64,000 nucleotides of DNA from Pseudovibrio exalbescens (GCF_028737195.1 NZ_JAQZAJ010000002.1:62001-126000); one strand, 5' to 3'; counted from the stretch's first letter, positions 52,071-62,303 are shown. The notes: a model not told the origin generated them from the letters alone. Program-made: numbers and translations.

Positions 52071-52451
52071 GTGCATCTGCCTGAAGCCAATCGAACGGAC
52101 TTGGAGCTTGACGAACTGCGCCTCAGCTTCGATGAGCGCGGGTTTTCGTTCCACCATCATATTGATAATCCTGGACGTATTTGGCGCAACCTTTTCACGG
52201 AGAGCGAAGAGGTGTTTGTGGCGTTGACCCCGGGGCTGACACTGGCTATTAAAGGCGCGCTTAAGCCAGTACGACCTTTTGAAGAATTTTCTTTGGAGCC
52301 CCGTACTCGGTTTGACATTGTCGGAACCTCTTGGCACGAATGCCAGTGGGTCTACGGCTACGAAATAGCGGGCACAGAGCCGCTGCTACGCGTAATGCGT
52401 AAGGGCGGGTTACTCTTGGAAGAAGATTGGACCTTCTACCATAGCAGCTAG
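52071..52451 (+). CDS. Conserved-looking hypothetical protein, no family recognised
   Basis: 126 residues if started at a GTG (52071) that has a GGGAGG 5-6 bases before it; the frame is open from a TTG at 51984 (155 residues). The product is acidic and hydrophilic, has no signal peptide or transmembrane segment, and contains a HHHIDNPGRIWRNL stretch that resembles a metal-binding or chemotaxis-related patch, but no family can be named. Codon use resembles that of its neighbours. It is divergent from the AraC regulator, so the regulator may control it. Confidence 0.5.
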   Translation: MHLPEANRTDLELDELRLSFDERGFSFHHHIDNPGRIWRNLFTESEEVFVALTPGLTLAIKGALKPVRPFEEFSLEPRTRFDIVGTSWHECQWVYGYEIAGTEPLLRVMRKGGLLLEEDWTFYHSS

Positions 52452-52658
52452 TTGAGGGCCTCCGAGACGTTTTGGCGAGATGACCTTAGGTTTCTTGCCC
52501 CAACCAAAGACGGGTACAATTTAGACTGTAGAGCAGTTCATTTTGTCACATAAATAGGATAGAAGAACCCGTCTTTCATAGAGAGTAATCGCAGGAAGAA
52601 GCATGTGCCGCAAAATGCTTGCGCGCACGAAACTTCCTTATGGCCTTATGGAGCCTTC

Positions 52659-54482
52659 ATGAAACTTCGCAATATTGCGATTATTGCCCACGTTGACCAC
52701 GGCAAAACAACCCTGATCGACGTACTGCTGAAGCAATCCGGCGTCTTCCGCGAAAACCAACGCACCGAAGAACGCATGATGGATTCCAACGATATCGAGC
52801 GTGAACGCGGCATCACCATTCTTGCCAAGAACACCTCTCTCGTTTGGAACGATACACGAATTAACATTGTCGACACCCCTGGCCACGCCGACTTCGGCGG
52901 TGAAGTTGAGCGCATCCTTCACATGGTCGACGGCGTTGTGTTGCTGGTAGACGCGGCTGAGGGCCCCATGCCTCAGACCAAGTTTGTGCTTGGCAAAGCC
53001 CTCAAGCTTGGCCTCAAGCCAATCGTTGCGATCAACAAGATCGACAAACCAGAACAGCGTGCCGACGAAGTGCTGGACGAGGTATTCGACCTGTTTGCAT
53101 CTCTGGATGCGAACGAAGAACAGCTCGACTTCCCTGTCGTCTACGGTTCTGCCAAGCAGGAATGGATGGCTCTTGAGCCAACCGGCCCGCAAGAGAACAT
53201 GGCACCGCTTTTCGACATGATCCTCGACAAGGTTCAGGAACCGGAATCCGAAGAAGGCGATTTCCGCCTGCTGGCAACAACCATTGAGTCTGATCCGTTC
53301 CTCGGTCGCATTCTCACCGGTCGTATCGCCTCCGGCACCGCCAAGCCAAACATGCCAGTCAAAGCACTGTCACGTGATGGCAAGCTGATTGAAACCGGCC
53401 GCATCTCCAAGGTTCTCGCTTTCCGTGGTTTGGAACGCCAGCCCATTGAAGAAGGCGAAGCGGGCGATATCGTCTCCATCGCAGGTCTGACCAAGGCCAC
53501 CGTTGCAGACACCATTGTCGACCCACAGGTGACAGAGCCGATCCAGGCACAGCCAATCGATCCGCCAACCCTCTCCATGATGTTCCGTGTGAACGATGGC
53601 CCGTTGGCTGGCACCGAAGGCTCGAAGGTTCAGTCCCGCGTTATCCGTGAGCGCCTTTTGAAGGAAGCTGAAGGTAACGTGGCGCTGCGCGTCGAAGAGA
53701 CCGACGAGGCCGATGCCTTCATCGTTTCTGGTCGTGGCGAACTTCTGCTGGCGATCCTGATTGAAAACATGCGCCGCGAAGGCTTCGAGCTGTGCGTTGG
53801 CCGTCCGCGTGTGGTTTATCAGGAAGATGAAGCTGGCAACCGCCTGGAGCCAATCGAAGAAGTTATCATCGACGTTGATGACGAGTACCACGGTGCAGTG
53901 GTTCAAAAGCTCACTGAGCGTAAAGCTGAGCTGCTTGAAATGCGTCCATCCGGTGGTGGTCGTACGCGTCTGGTGTTCAATGCGCCAACACGCGGGCTGA
54001 TCGGTTATCAGGCTGAACTGATGTCTGACACCCGTGGCTCCGCGATTTTCAACCGCGTGTTCCATGAGTACGCACCCTACAAGGGTCAGATCCAGGGTCG
54101 CCACACCGGTGTTCTTCTGTCCAACGGTCAGGGTGAAGCAGTTGCCTATGCGCTCTTCAACCTGGAAGACCGCGGCCCAATGATGATCGATCCGGGCACC
54201 AAGGTGTATCAGGGCATGATCATCGGCGAGCACACCCGTGGCAATGACCTTGAGGTGAACGTTCTCAAGGGCAAGCAGCTCACGAACATCCGTTCTGCCG
54301 GTAAGGACGATGCCGTAAAGCTGACCACGCCGATGAAGCTGAGCCTCGAAGGTGCGCTCTCTTACATCGCCGACGATGAGCTTGTGGAAGTGACCCCGGA
54401 GTCAATCCGCCTTCGCAAGGCTCTGTTGTGCCCGCATGAGCGCAAACGCGCCGAACGTGCAGCAAACAAAGGCGCAGCGTAA
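52659..54482 (+). CDS. typA: Ribosome-binding GTPase TypA/BipA
   Basis: Translational GTPase of the EF-G-like family, 607 residues, with roles in ribosome assembly and stress or cold adaptation. The G domain has G1 [10 protein letters not shown]2 RERGITI, G3 [10 protein letters not shown], and G4 NKIDKP; the beta-barrel and EF-G domains III/V follow, and the BipA-specific C-terminal domain is present ([42 protein letters not shown]). The ATG at 52659 has a GGAG upstream and fits the standard N-terminus [11 protein letters not shown]; a longer frame to 52605 is not supported. Confidence 0.97.
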   Translation: MKLRNIAIIAHVDHGKTTLIDVLLKQSGVFRENQRTEERMMDSNDIERERGITILAKNTSLVWNDTRINIVDTPGHADFGGEVERILHMVDGVVLLVDAAEGPMPQTKFVLGKALKLGLKPIVAINKIDKPEQRADEVLDEVFDLFASLDANEEQLDFPVVYGSAKQEWMALEPTGPQENMAPLFDMILDKVQEPESEEGDFRLLATTIESDPFLGRILTGRIASGTAKPNMPVKALSRDGKLIETGRISKVLAFRGLERQPIEEGEAGDIVSIAGLTKATVADTIVDPQVTEPIQAQPIDPPTLSMMFRVNDGPLAGTEGSKVQSRVIRERLLKEAEGNVALRVEETDEADAFIVSGRGELLLAILIENMRREGFELCVGRPRVVYQEDEAGNRLEPIEEVIIDVDDEYHGAVVQKLTERKAELLEMRPSGGGRTRLVFNAPTRGLIGYQAELMSDTRGSAIFNRVFHEYAPYKGQIQGRHTGVLLSNGQGEAVAYALFNLEDRGPMMIDPGTKVYQGMIIGEHTRGNDLEVNVLKGKQLTNIRSAGKDDAVKLTTPMKLSLEGALSYIADDELVEVTPESIRLRKALLCPHERKRAERAANKGAA

Positions 54483-54505
54483 GCTCGTGGCCTCATAGCA
54501 ATTGA

Positions 54506-54537
54506 AAAAGGGAAGGCTCTGTGCTTTCCCTTTTTTG
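54506..54537 (+). terminator. Rho-independent terminator after typA
   Basis: AAAAGGGAA pairs with TTCCCTTTT around an 11-base loop, ending in T6. It lies 24 bases after the typA stop and also just before the convergent desaturase gene's stop. Confidence 0.8.
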
Positions 54538-54540
54538 CAT

Positions 54541-55509
54541 TCAACCAGCGGCATCCTCCGCGACCGGCGTTTTCTTGAGCGCCCCCTCGTCTACCCTGAT
54601 GTTTTCTTGAGCGTTCTTCTTCTTGGCTTGGCGGCGCTTCCAGTTTGCCTTGGCCCGGGCTGTGGTCATGCGAGATCCATCTGGCGACCAGCCCGGCGGA
54701 CCAAACGTGTAGCCAACAAGCTCACGAAAGCTCCGCACGCCTTTGAGGTCTTTCAGCATCGCCATCCATTCATGGAAAGCGACGTAAAAGATGTTGTTGC
54801 TTTCCAGCTCCTTACCGATGCCATAGCGCGGCGGCTCCTCCCTTACTTCCTCGGTGAAGGTGCCGAACATGCGATCCCAGATGATCAGCGTGCCGCCATA
54901 GTTGGAATCCAGATAACGAGGATTGGTCGCGTGATGCACCCGGTGGTGGCTTGGGGTGTTCAGCACATATTCCAGAGGCCCAATCCGATCCACCAGCTCC
55001 GTATGGATCCAGAACTGGTAGACGAGGTTCAGTGAGGCCACGAAGTAGACCATTTCCGGCGGGAAACCGAGAAAGGCGACGGGCATGCCGAAAATGAAGG
55101 TTAGCGCGATGGTGCCGGTCCATGTCTGCCGCAACGCCGTGGAGAGGTTATAGTGCTGGGATGAATGGTGGTTCACATGGCTCGCCCAAAACCAACGATA
55201 TTCATGGCCAAACCGGTGCTCCCAGTAATACGCCAGATCGTAGAGCAGATAGCAGATGGCAACGCTCCACCACGCCACTGGAATGTCCTCAAGCAGTCGA
55301 TTTTCATAGGCCCAGCTCAGTGCCGCATAGCTGGCGGCTGCGCCAAACGCGACCTTCACAACAAGGCTTCCAACACCCATCGACAGGCTGATCACCGTAT
55401 CTTTGAAAGTATATCCGCGCCACTGACCGCGCAGGGCCACAACACCCTCGATAATCATCAGAATGACGAACGCCGGTACAGAGTACGCGATCGGATCTAT
55501 AAAGCCCAT
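54541..55509 (-). CDS. Sterol desaturase / fatty-acid hydroxylase family membrane protein
   Basis: Integral membrane di-iron enzyme, 322 residues. The eight-histidine signature is present: HRFGHE, HVNHHSSQHYN and HRVHHATN. Four or five hydrophobic segments precede and separate these. The family hydroxylates or desaturates sterols, carotenoids, ceramide-like lipids or alkylglycerols; substrate cannot be told from sequence. The basic C-terminal tail is rich in Lys and Arg. ATG at 55509 has GGGAG 9-10 bases upstream; a longer frame starts at 55533. Confidence 0.9.
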   Translation of the reverse strand: MGFIDPIAYSVPAFVILMIIEGVVALRGQWRGYTFKDTVISLSMGVGSLVVKVAFGAAASYAALSWAYENRLLEDIPVAWWSVAICYLLYDLAYYWEHRFGHEYRWFWASHVNHHSSQHYNLSTALRQTWTGTIALTFIFGMPVAFLGFPPEMVYFVASLNLVYQFWIHTELVDRIGPLEYVLNTPSHHRVHHATNPRYLDSNYGGTLIIWDRMFGTFTEEVREEPPRYGIGKELESNNIFYVAFHEWMAMLKDLKGVRSFRELVGYTFGPPGWSPDGSRMTTARAKANWKRRQAKKKNAQENIRVDEGALKKTPVAEDAAG

Positions 55510-55699
55510 TGAGCAGCTCCCTCCCAAGAACACTCAGTTGCCCCACTACGCCTTGTCGCCTCCACCACGACAGCCGCAGGCAGCGCCTATCCTCCGATAA
55601 ACGCTGCGTCCATTTGGGGTTTCAACCTTAGCGAGTTGACGATCTGAGTAAAGCCCTCAATTCAGAGGCAAAGCGGCCAAAACTGCAACCTTGGACGCA

Positions 55700-56293
55700 C
55701 TAACCCACGTTGATTGGCACGTTATTGATCCCGACAACAAGCTCTGTATTGGCATGCAGTGTGTTGCCATTCATGCCAACAAACATGGCAACATTGATGT
55801 TACCCTGCACCGCTGCGTTGTCGGTAAGCCCCAGCAGAGCATTCTTGGCCTGCGCCCAAGTAGGAATGCCGTCCGTTATGATGTTCCCATCGCCCGCCAC
55901 CGCATATTCCGGGTTGCCCTCATTTTGAACATCGTTGAATTCACCCGGCCTATCTGCGTCTTCCAGCGCATCTTTTACAGCCTGGATTGCGATATCTGTT
56001 GAGTCACCAGGTTGGGCGCCCTTGATGAACTGGACATTGCCCTTGTTGGATACGGCTAGATAATTATCCCAGAATCCGGCCAATCGCTCGGCGCAAACGG
56101 CAGGTGCGATCGGATTACCTCCCGCGCCATTGAGGTTTGCAGACAAGATATGGGCCATCGCAGTAGATTGGTCTGGCAGCTTTACGACAATCACGGTGCA
56201 CGAAGCCTGCCCACCTGTAAGAAACTGAATGTCATTAAAGTCGCCACTTTGGATCGAGCCGTAAGTGTTCGCTGGGATCACGCAATAATTCAT
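55700..56293 (-). CDS. Unrecognised 197-residue protein; faint CheD-like Cys/His pattern
   Basis: No signal peptide or membrane segment. It starts at ATG 56293 with AGGAG 8 bases upstream. The N-terminal half has a spacing reminiscent of the CheD/BLF1/CNF-type glutamine deamidase fold: a Cys in GGQASCTVIVVKL (Cys32) and, 16 residues on, a His in AMAHILSANLNG (His48), both on predicted beta strands. Compare the GSC...H pattern of CheD. The C-terminal half (AIQAVKDALEDADRPGEF...NVAMFVGMNGNTLHANTEL) matches nothing I know. Function is therefore unknown. It is isolated between a desaturase gene and the tyrC terminator, on the same strand as both. Confidence 0.7.
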   Translation of the reverse strand: MNYCVIPANTYGSIQSGDFNDIQFLTGGQASCTVIVVKLPDQSTAMAHILSANLNGAGGNPIAPAVCAERLAGFWDNYLAVSNKGNVQFIKGAQPGDSTDIAIQAVKDALEDADRPGEFNDVQNEGNPEYAVAGDGNIITDGIPTWAQAKNALLGLTDNAAVQGNINVAMFVGMNGNTLHANTELVVGINNVPINVG

Positions 56294-56405
56294 GGTTTTG
56301 TCTCCTGGGTTGCTAAACCTGAAGACGAACCACACCAATGCACGTGAGCCGTTCACGCCATACAGGATTAATAGATGGTGAGTGAAATCGCGGCCCATAA
56401 AAAAG

Positions 56406-56436
56406 GGGGCAAGGTGCGGTTGCCACACCTTGCCCC
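56406..56436 (-). terminator. Rho-independent terminator of the aromatic amino acid operon
   Basis: GGGGCAAGGTG pairs perfectly with CACCTTGCCCC around a 9-base loop. On the minus strand it is followed by a run of Ts, 25 bases after the tyrC stop. Confidence 0.88.
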
Positions 56437-56460
56437 GATATCTTCTTCCTGCGAAAAGCC

Positions 56461-57396
56461 TTACTCGCCCGGCTCACCACGTTCGTTCTGACGACCGAAG
56501 TTCGGGGCGGCGGATTCCTGACCAGCTTCAATCAACTGGCTACGTATGCCGCGCGTGCGCGTGAACAGGTCAAACAACATGTCGCCATCTCCCCAACGGA
56601 TAGCACGCTGTAGCGCGGACAAATCCTCGGAAAAACGAGCGAGCATTTCCAGAATGGCTTCTTTGTTGTTCAGGCAGACATCGCGCCACATGGTCGGGTC
56701 AGATGCAGCCAAACGGGTGAAGTCACGAAAACCTGAAGCCGAGTACTTGATCACCTCAGAATGGGTAACCGTTTCCAGGTCATCTGCGGTGCCGACGATG
56801 TTATAGGCAATGATGTGCGGCAGGTGGGAGACAACAGCCAACACCAGATCATGGTGCTCGGCATCCATCGTCTCCACGTCGGATCCGCAACGTCGCCAGA
56901 ACTGACTGAGCTTTGCCACCGCTTTTTCATCAGTGCCCAATTCCGGGGTCAAAACACACCAACGGTTTTCAAAGAGTGACGCAAAGCCAGCATCAGGACC
57001 CGAATATTCGGTACCTGCGATCGGATGCCCCGCGATAAAGTGTACGTTGTCCGGAATATAGGGCTTCATGGCCTTAATGACGTTGGCTTTCACCGAGCCC
57101 ACATCCGTGACGATTGCGCCCGGCGCAAGGCCCGGCGCAATTTGCTCTGCCACAGCCTCACAGGCACCAACCGGCACGCACACGATCACGAGGTCTGCGC
57201 CCTCCACGGCCTCCCGCGCGTCACGATAATATCGGTCGCCAAGGCCCAACTCTTCAGCACGCTGCAAGGTGCTTTCAGACCGAGTGGAGATCACGATTTC
57301 TTCCGCAATATTCTCGCGGCGCATGACGCGGGCTAGCGACGAGCCGATCAGACCGATGCCAATCAGCGCGACACGGCTAAAGGAGGGTTCAGACAT
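56461..57396 (-). CDS. tyrC: Prephenate/arogenate dehydrogenase (TyrC type)
   Basis: NAD(P)-dependent dehydrogenase of tyrosine synthesis, 311 residues. The Rossmann motif GIGLIGSSLARVM is near residue 13, and the catalytic His sits in the typical GHPIAGTEYSGPDAGF. Later family blocks are DAEHHDLVLAVVSHLPHIIAYNIV and GFRDFTRLAASDPTMWRD. Substrate preference (prephenate or arogenate) cannot be judged. It is the last gene of a three-gene operon with hisC and the chorismate mutase gene, 11 bases after hisC. Confidence 0.93.
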   Translation of the reverse strand: MSEPSFSRVALIGIGLIGSSLARVMRRENIAEEIVISTRSESTLQRAEELGLGDRYYRDAREAVEGADLVIVCVPVGACEAVAEQIAPGLAPGAIVTDVGSVKANVIKAMKPYIPDNVHFIAGHPIAGTEYSGPDAGFASLFENRWCVLTPELGTDEKAVAKLSQFWRRCGSDVETMDAEHHDLVLAVVSHLPHIIAYNIVGTADDLETVTHSEVIKYSASGFRDFTRLAASDPTMWRDVCLNNKEAILEMLARFSEDLSALQRAIRWGDGDMLFDLFTRTRGIRSQLIEAGQESAAPNFGRQNERGEPGE

Positions 57397-57407
57397 ATGG
57401 CTTTCTA

Positions 57408-58511
57408 TCAGTTGGTATTAAGGAACTCAGTGAGAGCGGCAACAACGTCACGGTTCGCTTCCTCTGTGCCGATGGACATGCGAAGCGCGTTGTCGAAGCC
57501 GTAAGCGCGCACCTGCCGCAGCACACAGCCGCGGTCCAGCAGATACTCATCTGCATCAGCTGCTCGCTTCCCGTCCTCCTCCGGGAAATGGATGAGAACG
57601 AAATTGCCGACGCTTGGGGTTACCCTGAGGCCAATCTTGGTCAATTCCTCAGTTACCCATGGCAACCACTTTTCATTGTGGGCCACCGCCGCTTCAACGA
57701 ACGCCTGATCCTGCACCGCAGCAGCGCCAGCCGCAATGGCCGCACTGTTCATGTTGAACGGACCGCGAATGCGGTTCAGAGCGTCGATCACGTGATCTGG
57801 CGCATAGCCCCACCCAACACGCAGAGCAGCAAGACCATATATCTTGGAGAACGTGCGGGTCATGATGACGTTGTCAGAGGTGGCAACAAGCTCCAGACCG
57901 GCCTCATAATCGTTGCGGCGCACGTACTCCGCATAGGCTGCATCCAGAACCAGCAGCGTCGACTTTGGCAAAGCGGAATGCAGACGGCGCACTTCATCAA
58001 AAGGAAGATAGGTGCCGGTTGGATTGTTCGGGTTTGCAAGAAAGACAATCTTGGTCTTGCTTGTTACCCGCTCAAGGATGGCATCAACATTGGCCGTACA
58101 GTCTGTCTCGGGCGCAACAACAGGCGTCGCCCCTGCAGCCAGAATGGCGATATTGTAAACTAGGAAGCCATGCTCCGAGTAGATCGCTTCATCACCTTCA
58201 CCAAGATAGGCATAAGCAATAAGGCTCAAGATTTCGTCAGAACCGCAGCCGCAAATGATGTTGCCTGCATTGAGGCCATTTACTTTGGCAATAGCTTCGC
58301 GAAGTTCCGTAGCCGAGCCATCTGGGTATAGCTCCAGTGACTTCACTGAGGCGTAGGCTTCCAGTGCGGTGGGGCTGGCACCAAGCGGCGTCTCATTGGA
58401 GGACAGCTTATGGAGCTTTCCATGCCCGTTGCCCTTGGACTTGCCGGGAACGTATGGTGCAATCTGCATAACACCAGGGCGGGGAACAGGGCGTAAAACC
58501 GGCTGATCCAT
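57408..58511 (-). CDS. hisC: Histidinol-phosphate / aromatic aminotransferase
   Basis: PLP-dependent class II aminotransferase, 367 residues. It has the expected motifs: [32 protein letters not shown], and the PLP Lys in [18 protein letters not shown]. Located between the chorismate mutase and prephenate dehydrogenase genes, it may transaminate aromatic precursors (prephenate to arogenate or phenylpyruvate) as well as histidinol phosphate. Starts 5 bases after the upstream stop. Confidence 0.92.
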   Translation of the reverse strand: MDQPVLRPVPRPGVMQIAPYVPGKSKGNGHGKLHKLSSNETPLGASPTALEAYASVKSLELYPDGSATELREAIAKVNGLNAGNIICGCGSDEILSLIAYAYLGEGDEAIYSEHGFLVYNIAILAAGATPVVAPETDCTANVDAILERVTSKTKIVFLANPNNPTGTYLPFDEVRRLHSALPKSTLLVLDAAYAEYVRRNDYEAGLELVATSDNVIMTRTFSKIYGLAALRVGWGYAPDHVIDALNRIRGPFNMNSAAIAAGAAAVQDQAFVEAAVAHNEKWLPWVTEELTKIGLRVTPSVGNFVLIHFPEEDGKRAADADEYLLDRGCVLRQVRAYGFDNALRMSIGTEEANRDVVAALTEFLNTN

Positions 58512-58516
58512 AAGAC

Positions 58517-59425
58517 TTAGTCCTCTTCACTATCCCGGTCGGACCGTTCATCGGCCTCCGGGTCACCATCAAATTCACCATCAATGTCGATTGGGGCTGC
58601 ATAGCCACCCACAAGGCGCAGCTTGTCCGGCAGGGCCCCGGAAGCTGAGAAGGCCTCCTGAAGGTCGGCAGAGCTTAAATCACCTGAGACGGCAAGCAAT
58701 GCATCAACGCCTTCGTAAGTGCGATAAAAACTCAACACTTCAATACCCTGGCTCATCAATGAGACGGGGGGCGTGCCGTTCCAGCGAGCATCATACACCC
58801 GCACATCTGTAACAGCCTCTGTGTCATATGCCCCGGCAATCACCAAAGCGGGCAAGTCCGCTGCACGTTCATCCATGACCAGGAACGGCAACCGCGCCAC
58901 AACCATTGGACCGCTGCTGCCATCGCTGCGAATGCCAAGGCCGCGCCACCACGGCTGCTCAGCGCGCTCTTCAAGCCCAACAATGCCCAGATCCCCGGCA
59001 TTTTCATGAACTGCAGCCAGCACCGCCGGTGGATCAATCTCCTCAGAAAGCGGCACGTCGAAACCGAAATAGAACCGAGCGCTTTCCATCAACGCTGCTG
59101 CATTGCTGGCACCATCCATGTGCAGTGTGACACCGCCCAGCGCCGAAGCGGATCCGGCAATGATCTCACGCCATAAATGCTCGATTGTCAGCAGCGACAA
59201 TGGTCCAGCATGCGCTTCCACGCGCGCGCGCAGAACTTCAGCCTCGCGCGCTGGATGGTGGAGCGGCTGTGACAAACCGGCGGCTTCTTCAAGAGCCCGT
59301 TGCTGTCCCACAAGGGCTGCACGCTCAATCAAAAGTTCGTGTAGCTGCGCATCAACCGCATCGACGCGGGCGCGCACCTCTTTCAAACCTTCAATCTTTT
59401 TCATAGGTTCAGTTGGAAATGCCAT
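58517..59425 (-). CDS. Chorismate mutase with degenerate prephenate-dehydratase-like half
   Basis: 302 residues. The N-terminal 90 form a helical AroQ-class chorismate mutase domain ([32 protein letters not shown], with catalytic Arg and Lys/Gln positions, and [14 protein letters not shown]). Residues about 110-280 resemble the periplasmic-binding-like fold of prephenate dehydratase, but the TRF catalytic motif is absent, so a sensory or structural role is likelier than dehydration. The tail is acidic. It leads the operon with hisC and tyrC, supplying prephenate to them. Confidence 0.8.
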   Translation of the reverse strand: MAFPTEPMKKIEGLKEVRARVDAVDAQLHELLIERAALVGQQRALEEAAGLSQPLHHPAREAEVLRARVEAHAGPLSLLTIEHLWREIIAGSASALGGVTLHMDGASNAAALMESARFYFGFDVPLSEEIDPPAVLAAVHENAGDLGIVGLEERAEQPWWRGLGIRSDGSSGPMVVARLPFLVMDERAADLPALVIAGAYDTEAVTDVRVYDARWNGTPPVSLMSQGIEVLSFYRTYEGVDALLAVSGDLSSADLQEAFSASGALPDKLRLVGGYAAPIDIDGEFDGDPEADERSDRDSEED

Positions 59426-59498
59426 ACCATACCATTCAGGGCTGATGAAGTTACCGCACAGACATAGAAAACTCGGCGAGCGAAATCAAAAGAAAACA

Positions 59499-59527
59499 TT
59501 GACACGCTTAGCCCCGGCCCATAGCAA
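59499..59527 (+). promoter_or_regulatory. Sigma-70-like promoter of metX
   Basis: TTGACA (59499-59504), 17 bases, TAGCAA (59522-59527), 68 bases before the metX start codon. The -10 is imperfect. No SAM-II or SAM-I riboswitch was recognised in the leader. Confidence 0.5.
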
Positions 59528-59594
59528 ACTTGCAAAATTCTTGTCAAAACAAAGATAAGATGGAACGACGATCCGTTTCCATGCCGGAGATAAA

Positions 59595-60821
59595 ATGACC
59601 GACAGCGCTGGTACTGCCACAGGGGCGAGCGAGACCGAAGCAACTGCAACAGAAAGCGCAGTTGATGCGATAGGCCAACAGGATGAAGTGAATCACCCAT
59701 CCAGCAAGGTCATGCGATTTGGTCTGGACATGCCCTTGAAACTCGACGGCGGCACCGAACTTGCGCCTTGGCAAATAGCCTACGAAACCTACGGTAGTCT
59801 CAACGAGGAGAAGACCAATGCAATCCTCATTTGCCATGCCTTGACCGGCGACCAATACGTCGCGTCCACCAGTCCCGTGACCGGCAAACCCGGTTGGTGG
59901 GAAATGATGGTCGGCCCTGGCAAGCCCGTGGATACGGATCGATTCTTCGTTATTTGCGCCAACGTTCTGGGCGGATGCATGGGTACCACAGGCCCGGCCT
60001 CAACCAGTCCTGCAACTGGCGAACCCTACGGCCTCACCATGCCGGTGGTTACAATTGGCGACATGGTCCGCTCCCAAGCAAAGCTTGTGGAAGCGCTCGG
60101 CATCGAAACCCTGTTCGCCGTTGTTGGTGGATCAATGGGTGGCATGCAGGTCCTGCAATGGGCCGCAGCTTATCCGGAAAAGGTCTTCGCAGCCGTCCCA
60201 ATCGCTACTGCACCGCGCCATTCTTCACAAAACATCGCATTCCACGAAGTTGGTCGGCAGGCCGTGATGGCCGATCCGGACTGGCTAAATGGCGACTACG
60301 AAAGACATGGCAAACGTCCAACCAAGGGTCTTGCCGTAGCCCGTATGGCGGCGCACATCACCTACATGTCTGACATGTCGCTGCACAACAAGTTCGGGCG
60401 CAACCTGCAGAACCGCTCCGAGATCACCTTCGGCTTCGACGCCGATTTCCAGATCGAGAGCTACCTGCGCCATCAAGGCATGACCTTTGTGGACCGGTTC
60501 GATGCCAACTCATACCTTTATGTGACACGCGCCATGGACTACTTCGACCTGGCAGCTCAGCACGGGGGCAAGCTGGCCAACGCCTTCTTGCACACCAAGA
60601 CCCGCTTCTGCGTTGTGTCATTTACAACAGACTGGCTGTTCCCCACATCAGAGAGCAAGGCAGTGGTTCAGGCTCTGAATGCCGCGGCAGCCAATGTTTC
60701 CTTCGTCGAGATTGACAGCGACCGGGGGCACGACGCATTTCTGCTGAACGAACCAGAGATGTTTGCAACCGTATCCGGCTTCCTGAACAGTGCTGCAGAA
60801 GCGCGCGGCCTCAACGCCTGA
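59595..60821 (+). CDS. metX: Homoserine O-acetyltransferase
   Basis: Alpha/beta-hydrolase enzyme that acetylates homoserine for methionine synthesis, 408 residues. The nucleophile elbow is VGGSMGGMQ (Ser), and the catalytic Asp/His are in [11 protein letters not shown] and [10 protein letters not shown]. Further hallmarks are [17 protein letters not shown] and [13 protein letters not shown]. The N-terminal 35 residues are Ala/Thr-rich and weakly conserved. GGAGATAAA provides the ribosome-binding site. metW follows after 50 bases. Confidence 0.95.
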   Translation: MTDSAGTATGASETEATATESAVDAIGQQDEVNHPSSKVMRFGLDMPLKLDGGTELAPWQIAYETYGSLNEEKTNAILICHALTGDQYVASTSPVTGKPGWWEMMVGPGKPVDTDRFFVICANVLGGCMGTTGPASTSPATGEPYGLTMPVVTIGDMVRSQAKLVEALGIETLFAVVGGSMGGMQVLQWAAAYPEKVFAAVPIATAPRHSSQNIAFHEVGRQAVMADPDWLNGDYERHGKRPTKGLAVARMAAHITYMSDMSLHNKFGRNLQNRSEITFGFDADFQIESYLRHQGMTFVDRFDANSYLYVTRAMDYFDLAAQHGGKLANAFLHTKTRFCVVSFTTDWLFPTSESKAVVQALNAAAANVSFVEIDSDRGHDAFLLNEPEMFATVSGFLNSAAEARGLNA

Positions 60822-60871
60822 AGCGCTATGCGTGGCCAGCTCCCTGTTTCTCAAATGGTTTCGAAATCGAC

Positions 60872-61498
60872 ATGAACAAGCACGTACCCAACACCATTCG
60901 CGGCGACCACCGCCTCATTAGCGATCTGATCACCAAACCCGGCGCGCGAGTTCTCGACATCGGCTGTGCGAACGGAGACCTTTTGGATCACCTTATTCGC
61001 AGTCACAATATTGATGGTCGCGGTGTTGAGCTTTCTCAGGCTGGCGTCAACAAATGCGTGGCCCGAGGCCTATCCGTCGTTCAAGGCGACGCGGATCTGG
61101 ATCTGAGCGCCTACCCAGATGACGGTTTTGACTACGCAATCCTCAGCCAGACGCTTCAGGCAACAAAAGACCCAAAGCAGGTCATGCAGGAGCTGCTGCG
61201 CATCGGCAAAAAAGTTGTCGTGTCCTTCCCAAACTTCGGCCACTGGCGCAACCGCATGCAGCTACTGACCAAAGGCCGCATGCCCGTAACCGACTATCTG
61301 CCGTACACATGGTACGACACGCCAAACATTCACTTCTGCACCATCCGCGATTTTGTTGAGCTGTCAAAGGAAGTGGACGCCGAGGTTTTGAAGGCACAAG
61401 CGCTCAACGCCAAGGGTGAACCCATTGGCTTCAATGCGCCATGGTGGGTGTGGAACCTTATTGGTGATCAGGCCGTCTTTCTTCTCAAGCGCAAGTAG
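60872..61498 (+). CDS. metW: MetW, methionine biosynthesis methyltransferase-like protein
   Basis: 208-residue class I SAM-methyltransferase fold protein. Hallmarks are the SAM-binding VLDIGCANGDLLDHL near residue 30, GRGVELSQAGVNKCVARGLSV and the MetW block FPNFGHWRNRMQLL and TDYLPYTWYDTPNIHFCTIRDF. MetW is a partner needed for full activity of the divergent class of MetX acetyltransferases, and its own methyl transfer is unproven. Sits directly downstream of metX. Confidence 0.93.
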   Translation: MNKHVPNTIRGDHRLISDLITKPGARVLDIGCANGDLLDHLIRSHNIDGRGVELSQAGVNKCVARGLSVVQGDADLDLSAYPDDGFDYAILSQTLQATKDPKQVMQELLRIGKKVVVSFPNFGHWRNRMQLLTKGRMPVTDYLPYTWYDTPNIHFCTIRDFVELSKEVDAEVLKAQALNAKGEPIGFNAPWWVWNLIGDQAVFLLKRK

Positions 61499-61517
61499 CC
61501 GCTCCGCTTAACACCAT

Positions 61518-62303
61518 TCAGCAGCTGGGGTGTGGGTCCTGTTTCCCAGAACCATCCATCGCCTGAACACCCGCCGTTTTGCCGTCCGGCAAGAACACGG
61601 GCTGCAACACGCGGGCAAAGCGATTGTTGCGGTTCATAATGCCACGGTAGACCTTCTTTTCAGCCTCTACCACGAGAAGACCGGCAAAAGCAGGCCACAA
61701 AACCTGTCCAATGCGCTCAAATGAACGCGCCGACTTCAAAATCATGCGTGACTTCGTGGGTGGCACATAAAGCGCTTCTTCTCGCGTGACCACTGAGAGC
61801 ATATGGCTTGTCAGAAAGCTCTCCAACTGGGGCCGGGAATAGGGCCTGCCATACCCAAACGGTGACACCTCAGAACGGCACCATGCCCCTCTACGGTTCG
61901 GGACAATCGCCAGAAGGCGCCCTCCGGGAGCCAGAACCCGATAGGCTTCCGTCATCAAACCATCAGGATCATGCGCCATATCCAGCCCATGCACCAGAAT
62001 AATCCGGTCAATACTCGCATCTGGCAGCGGCAACGCGTCGTTTTCCGTTAGAAACGCAGAGTTGGGCCGCGTGTGCTCACGTGGCCAGCGCATGACGCCT
62101 TGTGCCGCAGGCATTGCTGCAAAGAGACGGTTGGATTCTTTCAGATACTGACGCATGAAAGGTGTTGCATACCCGATGCCGAGCATGCTGAGCCCACGCA
62201 TTTCCGGCCAAATCTCGCGCACACGCGCTCCAACGAGTACACGAAGTGTGCGCCCAAGCGGCAAATCGTAGAACTCGCGAAGATGTCGAACATCAAGATA
62301 CAT
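61518..62303 (-). CDS. Class I SAM-dependent methyltransferase
   Basis: 261 residues. It has SAM-binding features: GLSMLGIGYATPFM near residue 40, LPLPDASIDRIILVHGLDMAHDPDGLM near residue 95 and the post-motif RVLAPGGRLLAIVPNRRGAW. The methyltransferase_11 type is widespread; the substrate cannot be inferred. It is convergent with metW with only 19 bases between stops, and divergent from gloB. Start ATG at 62303 has weak support. Confidence 0.8.
   Translation of the reverse strand: MYLDVRHLREFYDLPLGRTLRVLVGARVREIWPEMRGLSMLGIGYATPFMRQYLKESNRLFAAMPAAQGVMRWPREHTRPNSAFLTENDALPLPDASIDRIILVHGLDMAHDPDGLMTEAYRVLAPGGRLLAIVPNRRGAWCRSEVSPFGYGRPYSRPQLESFLTSHMLSVVTREEALYVPPTKSRMILKSARSFERIGQVLWPAFAGLLVVEAEKKVYRGIMNRNNRFARVLQPVFLPDGKTAGVQAMDGSGKQDPHPSC

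Noticed and set aside
52506-52576. 10-bp inverted repeat (AAAGACGGGT with ACCCGTCTTT) around a 51-base loop upstream of typA
   Set aside because: Arms of this length within 60 bases are expected a few times by chance in 64 kb; no supporting feature.
59426-59594. Search for a SAM-II or SAM-I riboswitch upstream of metX
   Set aside because: No consensus core or plausible pseudoknot was seen in the leader; only a sigma-70-like promoter.
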